This document shows positions 7,915 to 20,100 of a stretch of 32,573 bases of DNA, piece by piece. The first letter of the stretch is position 1. Each line of letters opens with the position of its first letter. Made by a program: the position numbers and the translations under genes. The notes under the pieces are model-generated. The model did no database searches. It was not told where the DNA came from and was given only the letters and a program-made list of their open reading frames with translations. Origin of the DNA: UBA6183 sp964545895 (lineage in GTDB: Bacteria > Bacteroidota > Bacteroidia > UKL13-3); contig CAZJHS010000025.1 of NCBI GenBank assembly GCA_964545895.1, forward strand, positions 1 to 32,573, read 5' to 3'.

Positions 7915-9267
7915 ATGAGAAAAATAGCATTAATACTTGCGGTTTGGTGTTTGCCCCTATTGGCTTTAGCTCAATTAGAAACCACCCTTCCTTCGCTTAC
8001 TCGCTTACATCAAGCATCATACTGTAATCCGGCAATTATACCGTCATATAAAACTTCAATTGGCATACCGGCCTTGTCGGGCATTGCTATTAACCTTAAT
8101 CTTACGGCTTTAAATGCCAATACAATTATAAAAAGTTTAGATAGCGGCAACATTAACCTAAACAAGGTTTACGACAAAATGAATGATGCCAATTTGGGTA
8201 TTGGTTTAAATACCAATATTGAATTACTGCATGTACGTTTTAAAAGTAAAAAATATTACTACGGTATACATTTAACCACACGTGTAAGTACACAAATTGG
8301 CATATCAAAAGAATTAGTAGGCTTTGCTGCTTATGGTAATGATTATTTTGCTGGCCGAGCCATGGACGCATCATCAACTACTATAAACGCACTTGCATTT
8401 AACGAATTAGGGTTTAGTGTTGCACGTAATTACAAGAAATTTAACTTTGGTTTTAGAGGTAAAATGTACCAAGGTATAGCCACTGCACAATTACAAAAAA
8501 TGCAATTTAAATGGCAACAACCCAACAACTCTACCGATGAAATTATAATAAGTACTGAAGCTAAATTAAACACTGCAAACGTTCCTTATTTGTTCGACTC
8601 GTTAAATGGCCAACCATACAAATCGGCTAGCCCAACTGTGGGTTCGTTTTTAGGTTTTAAAAACAAAGGTTTGGGTTTGGGTTTTGATTTGGGTGCTACT
8701 TACGATGTAAATAACAAGTTAACATTAGGAGCATCGCTTATTGATTTTGGATACATTAAATGGACCAACGAAACTTACAACTACACATCAAACCCAACTA
8801 CAGTAAAATTTAGTGGAATGAGCTACCAACAAATTGATACAAAAGGAGCACTTGACAACTACGCTGATAGCTTGTTGAATTTGATTAAACCCACAGGCGA
8901 TAACAAAACCTTTACAACATACTTACCTTGGCGTTACTTTATTACCGCCAATTATAAACTTAATACCAAAAACACTGTTGGGGCCATCATACAAGGTCGT
9001 TACTCGCTTGGTACCATGCAACAAGCCTATACGGTAAACTTTACACACAAATTTGGTAAAAAGGTAGATGTAACAACCAACTACAGCATTATAGGAAAAA
9101 CCTATGCTAATTGGGGGCTTGGATTAGCCGCTAAAACTGGGGCCTTTCAGTGGTATATTATTCAAGATAATTTGTTAGCATTTTTTGCGCCTGCAAACGC
9201 ACAAGTAATAACCTTTAGATTTGGCTTTAACTTAGTTTGGGGCGAGCTAAAAAAACAAAACAACTAA
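7915..9267 (+). CDS. DUF5723 family outer-membrane protein
   Basis: A 450-residue exported protein. The signal peptide MRKIALILAVWCLPLLALA is cut before Gln20. Mature repeated amphipathic strands with aromatic girdles (KKYYYGIHLTTRVSTQIG, KFNFGFRGKMYQGI, LGLGFDLGATYDVNNKLTLG) and a final strand rich in Phe and Gly (ITFRFGFNLVWG) suggest an outer-membrane beta-barrel. The N-terminal LHQASYCNPAIIPSY is typical of the DUF5723 family, which resembles the PorP/SprF-like and FadL-like barrels of this phylum; its function is not established. It is translated 5 nt downstream of the lipoprotein gene, which argues for a joint complex. Transcription probably ends at the hairpin at 9285-9308. Confidence 0.82.
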   Translation: MRKIALILAVWCLPLLALAQLETTLPSLTRLHQASYCNPAIIPSYKTSIGIPALSGIAINLNLTALNANTIIKSLDSGNINLNKVYDKMNDANLGIGLNTNIELLHVRFKSKKYYYGIHLTTRVSTQIGISKELVGFAAYGNDYFAGRAMDASSTTINALAFNELGFSVARNYKKFNFGFRGKMYQGIATAQLQKMQFKWQQPNNSTDEIIISTEAKLNTANVPYLFDSLNGQPYKSASPTVGSFLGFKNKGLGLGFDLGATYDVNNKLTLGASLIDFGYIKWTNETYNYTSNPTTVKFSGMSYQQIDTKGALDNYADSLLNLIKPTGDNKTFTTYLPWRYFITANYKLNTKNTVGAIIQGRYSLGTMQQAYTVNFTHKFGKKVDVTTNYSIIGKTYANWGLGLAAKTGAFQWYIIQDNLLAFFAPANAQVITFRFGFNLVWGELKKQNN

Positions 9268-9284
9268 TTTAGCAATACACACTC

Positions 9285-9308
9285 AGGCGCATATATTTGC
9301 GCCTTTCT
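9285..9308 (+). terminator. hairpin terminator that also contains the accC -7 box
   Basis: AGGCGCA and TGCGCCT form a perfect 7-bp stem around TATATT, followed by TTTCTT, 18 nt after the DUF5723 stop. The loop and the first bases of the right arm read TATATTTG (9292-9299), an exact TAnnTTTG box placed 33 nt before the accC ATG. One element therefore seems to serve as terminator for the upstream unit and promoter for accC. The -33 position has only TTTAG. Confidence 0.65.
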
Positions 9309-9332
9309 TATTAAATAGAAGCAAGCTTTAAC

Positions 9333-10826
9333 ATGAAAAAAATATTAGTAGCAAACCGTGGAGAAATTGCCTTACGCGTAATGCGTACGGCAAAAGAAAT
9401 GGGTATAAAAACAGTAGCCGTATATAGCGAAGCCGACAGAAATGCACTACATGTACGTTATGCAGATGAAGCAGTATGCATTGGCCCTGCGGCCTCTTCA
9501 GAATCATACTTAAAAATGGATACCATTTTAGAGGTATGTAAAAATTTAGGTGTTGATGGCATACATCCGGGTTATGGATTTTTGAGTGAAAACGCTGTTT
9601 TTGCTGATAAAGTAGCTGCAGCAGGAATTACTTTTATTGGCCCAACTGGTGATGCTATGCGTACTATGGGAAGTAAAATTGGTGCAAAACAAGCCGTATC
9701 AAAGTTTAATGTACCCATGGTACCTGGTACCCAAGAGGCACTTAGAGATATGGAAGAAGGAAAACACATTGCCGCTGAAATTGGCTATCCGGTTTTAATA
9801 AAAGCATCGGCTGGTGGAGGTGGTAAGGGTATGCGCGTGGTTGAAAACGAAGCCGAATTTGAAGAACAAATAAAAATGGCTCAGGGCGAAGCTCGCTCGG
9901 CATTTGGTGATGATGCTGTGTTTATTGAAAAATTTGTAGGCTCGCCAAAGCATATTGAAATACAGGTATTGGGCGATAACTACGGCAATATTGTGTATTT
10001 ATTTGAGCGCGAATGCAGCATACAACGCAGGCATCAAAAACTAGTGGAAGAAGCGCCATCAAGTTGTTTAACACCAGAAATACGCCAAGCTATGGGCGAG
10101 GCGGCAGTAAATGTAGCTAAAGCTTGTAATTACACAGGTGCAGGCACAGTAGAGTTTTTGGTTGATGAACAATTAAATTTCTACTTTTTAGAAATGAACA
10201 CGCGCCTACAAGTTGAGCACCCAGTAACCGAACAAATTGTTGGACTTGATTTAGTGAAAGAGCAAATTAGAGTGGCACGTGGCGAAAAATTAGGTTACGG
10301 CCAAGATGATTTAACAATACACGGACATGCGATGGAATTACGTGTTTGTGCCGAAGATCCATTGAATAACTTTTTACCTGATATTGGGAAATTACATACC
10401 TATAAAACGCCACAAGGTTATGGTGTTAGGGTTGATGATAGTTTTGAAGCAGGCATGGAAATTCCCATTCATTACGACCCGATGATTGCCAAGTTAATTA
10501 CTTTTGGTAAAACCCGCGAAGAAGCTATTGCACGTATGATTAGAGCCATTGATGACTATCAAATTACAGGTATTGAAACCACATTACAATTTGGTAAGTA
10601 TGTAATGCAACACCCTGCATTTATTGAAGGGCATTTTGATACTAAATTTATTGAAAAATATTATACCCCAGATCAACTTCAGCCAAACTACACACACGCA
10701 GATGTAGCAGCATTAGCGGCTGGTTTATTGTTTAATAAAGAAGGTAAAAAGGCCAACAATCAATCAACCCAAAATGCGGCAAGTAACCAAGAAAGTAATT
10801 GGTTACAAAACAGAAAAAATTACTAG
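9333..10826 (+). CDS. accC: biotin carboxylase subunit of acetyl-/propionyl-CoA carboxylase
   Basis: This subunit carboxylates biotin on a carrier protein using ATP and bicarbonate, feeding malonyl-CoA (or methylmalonyl-CoA) synthesis. It has 497 residues. An N-terminal Rossmann-type domain (KILVANRGEIALRVMRTAKE) is followed by an ATP-grasp domain with the glycine loop GGGGKGM at 161-167, and the active-site Glu287 and Arg291 lie in EMNTRLQVEHP. A biotin-carboxylase C-terminal domain runs to about 450. A tail of some 45 residues (rich in Asn and Gln, ending NWLQNRKNY) exceeds the E. coli AccC length. No accB, carboxyltransferase or biotin-carrier gene is adjacent, so the acyl-CoA specificity cannot be read here. 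A terminator follows. The ATG at 9333 gives the standard family N-terminus. Confidence 0.93.
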   Translation: MKKILVANRGEIALRVMRTAKEMGIKTVAVYSEADRNALHVRYADEAVCIGPAASSESYLKMDTILEVCKNLGVDGIHPGYGFLSENAVFADKVAAAGITFIGPTGDAMRTMGSKIGAKQAVSKFNVPMVPGTQEALRDMEEGKHIAAEIGYPVLIKASAGGGGKGMRVVENEAEFEEQIKMAQGEARSAFGDDAVFIEKFVGSPKHIEIQVLGDNYGNIVYLFERECSIQRRHQKLVEEAPSSCLTPEIRQAMGEAAVNVAKACNYTGAGTVEFLVDEQLNFYFLEMNTRLQVEHPVTEQIVGLDLVKEQIRVARGEKLGYGQDDLTIHGHAMELRVCAEDPLNNFLPDIGKLHTYKTPQGYGVRVDDSFEAGMEIPIHYDPMIAKLITFGKTREEAIARMIRAIDDYQITGIETTLQFGKYVMQHPAFIEGHFDTKFIEKYYTPDQLQPNYTHADVAALAAGLLFNKEGKKANNQSTQNAASNQESNWLQNRKNY

Positions 10827-10849
10827 GTAATAAATAGGTAATACACCCC

Positions 10850-10888
10850 AAAAAGCCACCTCGAATATCTTTTCGAGGTGGCTTTTTT
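10850..10888 (+). terminator. intrinsic terminator after accC
   Basis: A perfect 16-bp stem, AAAAAGCCACCTCGAA with TTCGAGGTGGCTTTTT, around a TATCTT loop with a run of T residues on the 3' side. It lies 23 nt after the accC stop. The A-run on the left arm would also let it work on the other strand, but no gene points that way here. Confidence 0.93.
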
Positions 10889-11171
10889 GTTGGGTTAAAG
10901 TATAAATATCAGCACCTTAAAAAAATTTAAGTTTTTTTAACTAAACACATACGTAAGAAAAAGAGACAAGCCTTATACCGTAAAACAACAACTCAAATAA
11001 ATCGGATTTAAAAAACATTTAATTAAGATAAAAATTATAGACCAAAATACTAGACAGAAAACAACGCGCATGTTAGCATGTTTTGCTTTTTAAGAATTTT
11101 TTATGAAATCTGTATGGATTAATTGATAAAAATCATAAAAGCAAACACAATAATAAACCACAAACATCTTT
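10889..11171. other. AT-rich leader region of the giant surface protein gene
   Basis: The 283 nt between the accC terminator and the giant gene contain no open reading frame worth reporting, no tRNA and no exact TAnnTTTG box. The visible structure is a direct repeat GCATGTT-N1-GCATGTT (11068-11082) and a weak TGAT/ATCA inverted repeat near 11123-11135. No Shine-Dalgarno sequence precedes the ATG at 11172. The promoter of the largest gene in the window is therefore not recognisable by eye. Confidence 0.5.
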
Positions 11172-14100
11172 ATGCGTACACTACTACACCTAAAGCCCCT
11201 CATTAACAGGGGTTGCAAAGCATTGACTTTGCTATTACTGCTTTTTTACAGCATTGGCTTAAATGCCCAAGTTGCTTCAACTGCTAATTACACATTTAGC
11301 ACTGGCACAGGCGCTACTTTAACTCAAGACATGAATGGTAATCCCATTAATTTGAGTGCTGCCCCTAACCTACAGGTTCCGTTACTATCAACCACTTTAG
11401 CCACCATGGATATTGGGTTTGATTTTTACTTTATGGGAACAAGGTATTTTCAGTTAACTCCCGCCACAAGAGGTGTAATTGGTTTAGGACCATTAGCTCC
11501 ATCTGTAGGAACAGTTAATTTAAACCAAATTGCTGCATCAAACGCACCATTGCTTGCTCCATTTTGGAACAACAACGCGTTTTCGCCTGCTACTGGACCC
11601 AATTTAAGAAGTACCGTTGTGGGTACCGCACCAAACCGTTGCTTTGTATTTGAATGGCGATTAATATCAACAAACAGTGGTTACTTTACTGGTGGCGATT
11701 TAGTTTTTCAAACAAGACTTTACGAAACATCTGGAATTGTTGAATATGTTTATGGTAACATGGCACTTACTGCAGGTAATGTTTCAACTACTGTTACCCA
11801 AGCCGCAATTGGCTTAACCATGAATACCAACTTGGATAACCGCTTGGCTAGTGTTACTGATTTAACAACTTATACTAACACTTTTAGCGCAAACAGTGTA
11901 AACAACGCAGTTGTATCGCAACAACGTAGCGGCACTATTGCAGGCTTTACAGGTGGTAGATATTTTAGATATAGCCCATCGTTGCCTTTAGCTCCAACAA
12001 GTTTAACCTTTTCGGGTGTTAGCAACAACAGCATGACATTAAACTGGACTGACAACTCGAACAATGAAGTTGGCTTTGCCATTTACCGCTCTGATGATGG
12101 TGGTTCTACCTATAATTACATCACTTTAGTTCCGCAAAACATCAATACATTTACTCAAACATTATTAAACTCGGGTACCAATTATCTGTATCGTGTAATT
12201 GCTGTATCTGAAGGAGGAAATAGCAGTACTTTAACAGGAAATCAAACTACAACAGCTGCAACAAATATTGCATCTACCATTACAGGCGGCAACTGGAGCG
12301 ACCCTAACACTTGGGTTGGTGGTGTGGTGCCTTCGCTAACATCAAACGTTACAATTGCCGATGGTGCAACAGTGGTAATTGACAATTTAAATGCAACTTG
12401 TAACAACTTAACTGTTGGCCAAGGTGCAAGTGGAATTTTAGCTTATTCATCAAGCAATCAAGCTGCATTGTTTGTAAACGGAAATTTAACTATTGCTGCA
12501 GGTGCATCATTTACATCGGGCACCAGCAATATTCAAACACATGCATTAACTATTGGTGGATTTAACAACAGTGGTGCTACTGGAAATTTAACAGTTAATG
12601 GCACACTTAATTTAAGTGGTGCTACATCACCAACATCAGGTTCGGGCGTTATTACCACATTTGGTGGGGCAGGTAATGCAACCCTATCGGGTACAGGATC
12701 TACTTGTAACTTTTTTTCAATAACAGTTAACAAAGGTATTTTCCCTAACCCACTTCAAAACCCAATTTTAGACGTTACACGTGTTATTACCATTAGCACA
12801 CCTACAGTAAGTAACTCTAGATTAAACATTACATCAGGAACATTTAAACTAAGCAGTGCATCTACACTTACTCCATACAATGGATCGCAAACATTAGTAA
12901 GCACAGGCGGAAGGTTATGGTTAAACCATGCAGCGTGTTCTGTTTCGCAAATGAGTGTTGGTACACTAACAGGTGCTGGATCTCCAACCATAAATGGAGA
13001 ACTGCGCATTGATAACGGAACATTTGCTTATGGTAGTGGAAATAACACCATGACATTTGGTACTACTGCAGTTGTGTTTAATGGCGTATCAACCACATTT
13101 GGTTCGCGTTTGGTAATGAACGGTGGTACCTTAAATATGTTTGGTGCAATGGCATTTACTTCATCAACAACAGTACAGTTTGTAATTAGTGGAGGTGCTA
13201 TTAATATTGATGTGCAATCGGCTAACTTATTATCATCTGCAACTTCGGCTTTTAATATTGGAGCGGCCACCACTGTAAATTGGAGTGGAGGTACTGTTAC
13301 CATTGTTGACCCCTATGCAGCAGCAGGAACCACAGCGATCGTTACCATTCCTACGGGAGGACAAAAATTAGTTACTGGTGGTACATTACAAATTGGTGAT
13401 GGTGTTTCGGGAACAGCTAGTGCGCCTTTAGGAAATACTACAGGCTATTTAATTAGTTTGATAACTCCAGTTTGGAATTTAGTTATAAATAATAGAACAG
13501 ATTTGAGTAACACGCGTATTTGTCGTGTTGCTGCATCAACAACAAATTTGGTTTTGAATAATGTAACTGTAAATAGTAATGCATATTTAATGTTATCGAC
13601 CGGAGGTACTACGGGTACTTTAGCTGTGTACGAAAACATTATTAACAACGGAACTATTGCAGGTGTTGAACCTGGTGCAACAACAACATTAGGTATATTG
13701 CAATTTATTGATTCGGTTGGCACACAAACTGTAAGTGGAACAGGTACGTTTTATAACTTAGCCCAAGTAACACTTGCTGCTGTATCGAGCACCATAAGTT
13801 CAACCAATAATATTATTTTTAACCAAACAAACCCTTTGGTTGTAAATTCAGTATTACTTGGTTCGGGTACATTAACTCACAATGGTAAATTAACCGTTGG
13901 CCGACCAGCAGTTACTCCAACTCTACAAATAGGAACTGGTTCGCCAATTGCATCTCCAGGTATGTTTGCTACGGTGCCTAATTTTGATAATACATCTTTT
14001 GCTACGGCTTACAATTATGTGAACTCGAATACAGCCTATGTAATGGGTGCGCTTAATGAAATTCCGGCATCAACCAACACGATTAACAATTTACTAATAA

Positions 14101-17100
14101 ACACCCAACGTGGTATTACCATTAACCGCAACTTAAATGTTGTGGGCACACTTACCATGACTTTGGGTAACATTAACCTAGGCAACTACAACTTAACTTT
14201 AGGTACAGGTTTAAGTAATTTAGGTGCACTAACTTACACTTCGGGTAATATTATTTGTGGTGCTAACGGAACTTTTACCCGTTGGGTAAATACAACTGCT
14301 GCACCTACATCTGCTGCTGCTACATCGCAATACCCTGTTGGTGGAATAAGCGATGTACGCCACGCATGGATATATTTTAATACTGCCACTGCACTTTCAT
14401 CTGCTGGTACAATTAGTGTTAAACATGTAAATACCGCTGGTTTAACAACCATGACTCCTTATGTAGAAAACGCAGTTAACATGGATACACGTACCAATGC
14501 TAATTGGGTTGTAACAACAGGAAATGGTTTGGCACTTGGCACCGGAACTGTATCTATGCAGCTAAGAGGAGATGGTGCAATTTTAGGTTTAACAGCGGCA
14601 ACCAATTTAACAATAACTGATGCATCGGGTGCTGCATTTGCAGGTACATTTAGTGCCGGTTCGGGTACTGTTACAAGTGGTATAGTACAAAGTCCGTTAA
14701 CAACACGTACTGCAATTTCAACCCTATCAGCAATAACCAATGGCCCAATTTATATTGGAGCGCCAACCGCAAATGCAAATGGTGTTGTATCGGCTACCAA
14801 ATCAGGCCAATGGAACAATCCAACGGTTTGGTCTACAGGTGTAGTTCCAACATCATCAGATAATGTAATTATACCTCTAGGTGTAACACTTGCTATTGAT
14901 TCGGGAGTTGCATGTGTGGCTAATACATTAATTCAACAACACACATCAATATTAAATATTACTGCAAACTCATTAACCATAAACAGAAACTACTACTTAA
15001 ATGGTTTAGCAAACAATTTTGAAACGTTTGCAAAACTAAATATAAGTGGTGGTAGTTTAACTGTAGTTGGTGATGCGCTGCAAGGTGGCTTTATTCCATC
15101 GGCAAACACCATAACAAATATTACTGGAGGTACATTTACCATTGGAAATGGAACCGATTGTAGTAAAATATTAAACTTAGTAAGTGGAGCAATTTTAAGC
15201 TTTACCAGCGGTACAATTAATGTGTATGGTTCGGTAGTTTTTGGAGGTACAGTAAATCAATTAGGTGGGGCAATGAATATTTATCCACTTGGCCCAATTG
15301 GGGGACCGTATACTGCGGCAGCATCTGCTACTGGTCACTCTTTCCAATCTACAAACACATTAAGCCAATACTCAGCCGGAACTATTACAGTTGTTGACCC
15401 TCCATTTGCAACAGGTACAACAGCACATAGTATTCAAATTGGAACCTCTGGTAACTTTGTATTTACAAATACGCACACATTTATTATGGGTGATGGCGTA
15501 AGTACCGCAACAAATGGTAATCCATTTAGATGTGAGACATACTATTCATCAATGACTCCAATCCAAAATTTAACCATTAATGGTGGAAGTACGGCTAACA
15601 GACATACGGAAACAGGCAACAACAACAGCACGGCATACGGTTTACATGTTAAAGGCAACTTTTTAGTGAACGCTGGTTCGGAGTTTAGACACCTTAATTT
15701 AAATGTTGTACAAATTGGTGGGAATTTAATTAACAACGGTACGTTTACTCAAGCTAGCGCAACTCCGCTAACATTAGGCTTAGTTACCAGTTCATTACCT
15801 CTTGGTAATGTAACAATATCTGGTACAGGTGTTTTCAGAAACTTAACAGCATCACCAACAGGTTCATTTACCGCAGTAACATTACAACTTGGAGGTGCTG
15901 CCTACCGTGCTATTATCTCGCCAAATAACTTAAGTGTTACTGGTACTTTAACTTTAACTAGCGGACAATTAGATATTGGATCTAACAACTTTATACTTGG
16001 AACTGTAAGTACCAACACAGCTGCAACTTTAACACATACTGCAGGCTCACAAATATTAACCAGCGCTGGCGGTTCAGTAACGCGCGTATTCCCTACAACA
16101 GGTTTACCAACTGCTGCTGCAACAAGCTCTATGGGGCAATTCCCGCTTGGAAGATTTAACACATTGAACAACTCGGTAGAAAGACGCGATGTATTTGTAT
16201 CCTTTTCGAGTGCTACGGGCTTAAGCACTGGAGGTACAATTACCTTAACACCAACTTACGCAAACGGATTTTCAGCTGCAACACCATTTACAGATGGTAC
16301 GTTAACCAATGTTGATACCCGCACCAATAGCTACTGGAATTTTACCAACGCTAATTTAGTGTTAGGTGGCGGTGCTACAATGCTTATAAAAGCAATTGGC
16401 GAAAATGCGGGCATAGCAACCAATGCTTTAAATACAGCAAACACCACCTTAATGTTAGCATCGGGTATTGCTAATGGATCATACGCTGCAGGTTCAAACT
16501 TTTTATCAAACTTAGTAGCTCCTGATTTTAACAGAACGGGGTTAGCAGTTACAGATATTACAAACATAAATTACTATGGCGGTAGTAGTAGCAGTGTAAA
16601 CACTGGAGGTAATTTTATTGCTGTAGCAAATGGTGAATGGAATAACCCAAATACATGGAGTGCAAATGCAGTTCCATCAGCTTCCGATAACGTACAAATA
16701 CCTGCTCCATATACCGTTGTAGTTGGTGCTGCAAGCACAAACAATGCAAACAACATTACAGTAAATGCAGGTGGAACTTTAATTGCAAATAACAATGCAC
16801 TAACCATAACTGGGCAAATAGTTAACTCGGGCACTATCACTTTAGGTGGAGCAAGCTTAACCATTAACAATAGTAATACGGCAAGCATTGGTATATTAAA
16901 CAACACAGGTGCTACCTTAACCTTAAATGGAGGAACCTTGCAGGTTGGTCCTACTGCGGGTGGTAAAACTACTGTTACCAATACAGGAACTCTTGCCATT
17001 AATGCAGGTACATTTAATCTAAATGGAAATTTAATTTCATCGGGTACTTTTAACATGGTAAGCGGCACACTATCTGTTGATGGAAATGATAACACTGCAA

Positions 17101-20100
17101 CAGGAAGTGTTGCCAACGGAACAGTATTAGTTTCGCTATCGGGCACACAAAATGTAACTGGTGGTACTATTAATATTATCGATCCACCATTTGCAGGAAG
17201 CGCACTAAGTTTTAGTAATACAGCAACTGCAACATGGACAAACAATATCCTACGTTTTGGTGATGGTGCTAGCACAGCAACAAGTGCTGTTGCATATACC
17301 ATAACAGCTCCTGCATCACAACAAACTGCGGGTTTTGGAGTCGCCTCAACAAGTGCTAACTTGGGTAATATTATTGTTAATGGTAATGGTACAAACCGTT
17401 GGGTTACTATAAGTGGTTCTACCTTATTGGCTACATCTTTAACTATTAACGCAGGTTCAGAGTTTAGGTCGGCAGCCAACACAACCACCGCAAGTACGCT
17501 TAACATTACTGGCTTTTTAACCAATAATGGTACACTTACATCTGCCATAAATAACACCTTAACTTTATCAGGCGCATCACAAGTAAATGTAAATGGAACA
17601 GGTGTATTTAAAGTAGATACTTTAGGAGCAATTTCATCAAACATTAACAACTTAAACATAACCAATACAAGTGTTACTGGAGTTAATTTAAACATTGGCA
17701 ACATAACTATTGGTGGCAATGCAACTGTAAGTGGAACATTAACATTAGCAGGTATTTTAAATATTGGTGGCAACACCCTTACTTTAGGTACTGCTCCTAC
17801 CCTTACTGGTACTTTAACATTTACAAGTGGGGCAATTGTGCACAGTGCAGGTGGAGGTTTTAAACGCTGGTATTCTGCAACGGCTGCGCCTACAACTATT
17901 GCTGCAGCATCTCAATTCCCTCTTGGATTATTGTCTAACGGAACCTTATTACGCAGGGATTTATATGTTGCATCAAGTACTGCAGCATTAACTGCTGGTG
18001 GTACCATTACTGTTGCGCATACACCTGTTGCAGGTACAACTGCACTTACATCATATCCTGATGGTGCTGTAGCCAACGTAGATACAAGATCAAACACATA
18101 CTGGACTGTAACAAACAATGGTATTACATCTGCAGGAACATTAACCATTAATGCTATTGCAAATGGTATTATTTCTCCAAGTGTGCTTGCTAACACAACC
18201 ATGAGCACAGTTACTGGTGCTATGACAGGTACTATTGGTACTACTATTGGCACACAAGCTTCGCCACAATTAGTAAGAACTGCTGTAACCTTTGCAGGCA
18301 TAGCAAGTAATCCTGATATTTATGTTGCAGCACCATCGGCCAACTTTGTTGGAGCGGTGTTTAGCACAGCTGGCGGCAGCTGGACCAACCCTGCTGTTTG
18401 GAGTACAGGAGCTGTTCCATCGGCAACTGATAGTGTTATTATTAATGCCAACCACTACATTAACTTAGATGGAAATGCAACTGTACGCAGTTTAAGTATT
18501 GCAGGTTTTGGAAGCTTAACTGTTAGTGCAAATACGCTAACTATAAATAATGTTTTAACTGGCGCAGCATCATCTGTTCTTTCTGTTAATGGGGGTACTG
18601 TAAATGTATCGGCAAATATTGCAGGTATTGGTAACGGATTTAATAGCTTAGGAAGTGTAAATATTACTTCTGGTGTTTTAGCAATAAGTGCAAGTGGTTT
18701 AAACAACAGAACATTAACAATTGGTGGCGGTACATTTAACGTTGCTGGTGGAACGGTAAGCGTTGATGGAAACATTAACTTTACTGCAGGTACTTGGCAA
18801 CAAAGCGGTGGATTAATTCGTGTTGATGGAAATAATAACACTGCTGCAGGTAGTGTGCTTTCAGGTACCAATTTGGTACAACTTACTGCAACAACATTTA
18901 ACGTAACTGGTGGTACATTATTAATTGTTGATCCTCCGTTTGGCATTGCTGGTCTTGCATTAAACTATAACAATGGAGCAACTAATGCCAACTGGACCAA
19001 CCATACACTACAACTTGGAGATGGAATAAGTACTGATGCAGGTATTACACAGTATACTGTAAATGCGATAGCACAACGTGCAGGATTTGGATTAAGCACA
19101 ACTACGGTTACTGGTACAGCACGCTTAACATTATCAAAAGTAGTGGTTAATGGTGGTGGTTTAAACCGTGTAACAACAGTTGCTGGATTAGCGTCTGCAA
19201 ACTCACTTGATATATCAGATTCATTAATCATTAACTCAGGTAGTGAGTTCCGAACACTTGCATCAACATCAAACACAACTACACTTGCTGGTGCAGGTAT
19301 TAATATTGGAGGTCATATTTTAAATAATGGAAAATTAGTTATTGGTTCTAACTCAACCTTAGGGTTCAGACTAAATGGATCAACCGCAACTACTACAACT
19401 CAAAACGTAACAGGTAGTGGATTATTTTTAAACGATACTGCGGCAACTTGTAATCCTTGTTTTAGTAATATAAACATAAATAACACCAGCGCTGCAGGTG
19501 TAAATTTAAGTTCATTGTCGGGAGCAATTACAATTGATCAACCATTAGGAACTGTTGGCTCTACGCTTACGTTTGGAGCAACTGCTAATTATTTAAATTT
19601 AGGTACTAATAACATTACACTTGGTAGCACTGCAAAAGCAGTAACCTTAACCGGTACATTTACTGGTGTAAATAATCTAATATTAACAAGCGGCTCAATA
19701 ACCAGATGGTTTAATGCTGCAACTGCAATATCAGGCAATGTTGGTGTGTTCCCATTAGGTTTGGCCAATACGCCAATTAACTTTAACCGCTCGGTAGTGT
19801 TAACTAGTACTGCAAACCCAACCAATGCCGGCTCAGTAACTGTTGGCCACGCACCGAGCAACGGTATCACCGCTCTTGCGCCATATGCTGATGGCACAGT
19901 TACTATTGACAGACGAACCAACTCGACTTGGAATATTAGTACAAGTACCATAACAGGTACAAGTCCTTACTTAAATATTACCTTCCAAGGTTCGGGATTA
20001 AACTCAACTAATATTTCAAACATAAACGACTTGCGTTTAACAACGGGAACGGGAATAGCTGCTGGAGCTCCAGGAACAAACACAGGAACAATTTTCGACC

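Noticed and set aside
10824..10843. Direct repeat TAGGTAATA with an 11-nt period starting at the accC stop codon
   Set aside because: Only two short AT-rich copies, one overlapping the stop codon; likely chance.
16574..17776. A 400-codon open frame on the minus strand inside the giant gene, and about twenty shorter ones like it
   Set aside because: They arise because the Thr/Ala/Asn/Gly-rich repeats use codons whose complements are rarely stops. The translations are Val/Pro/Leu-rich low-complexity strings without domains, and the plus frame is clearly the coding one.
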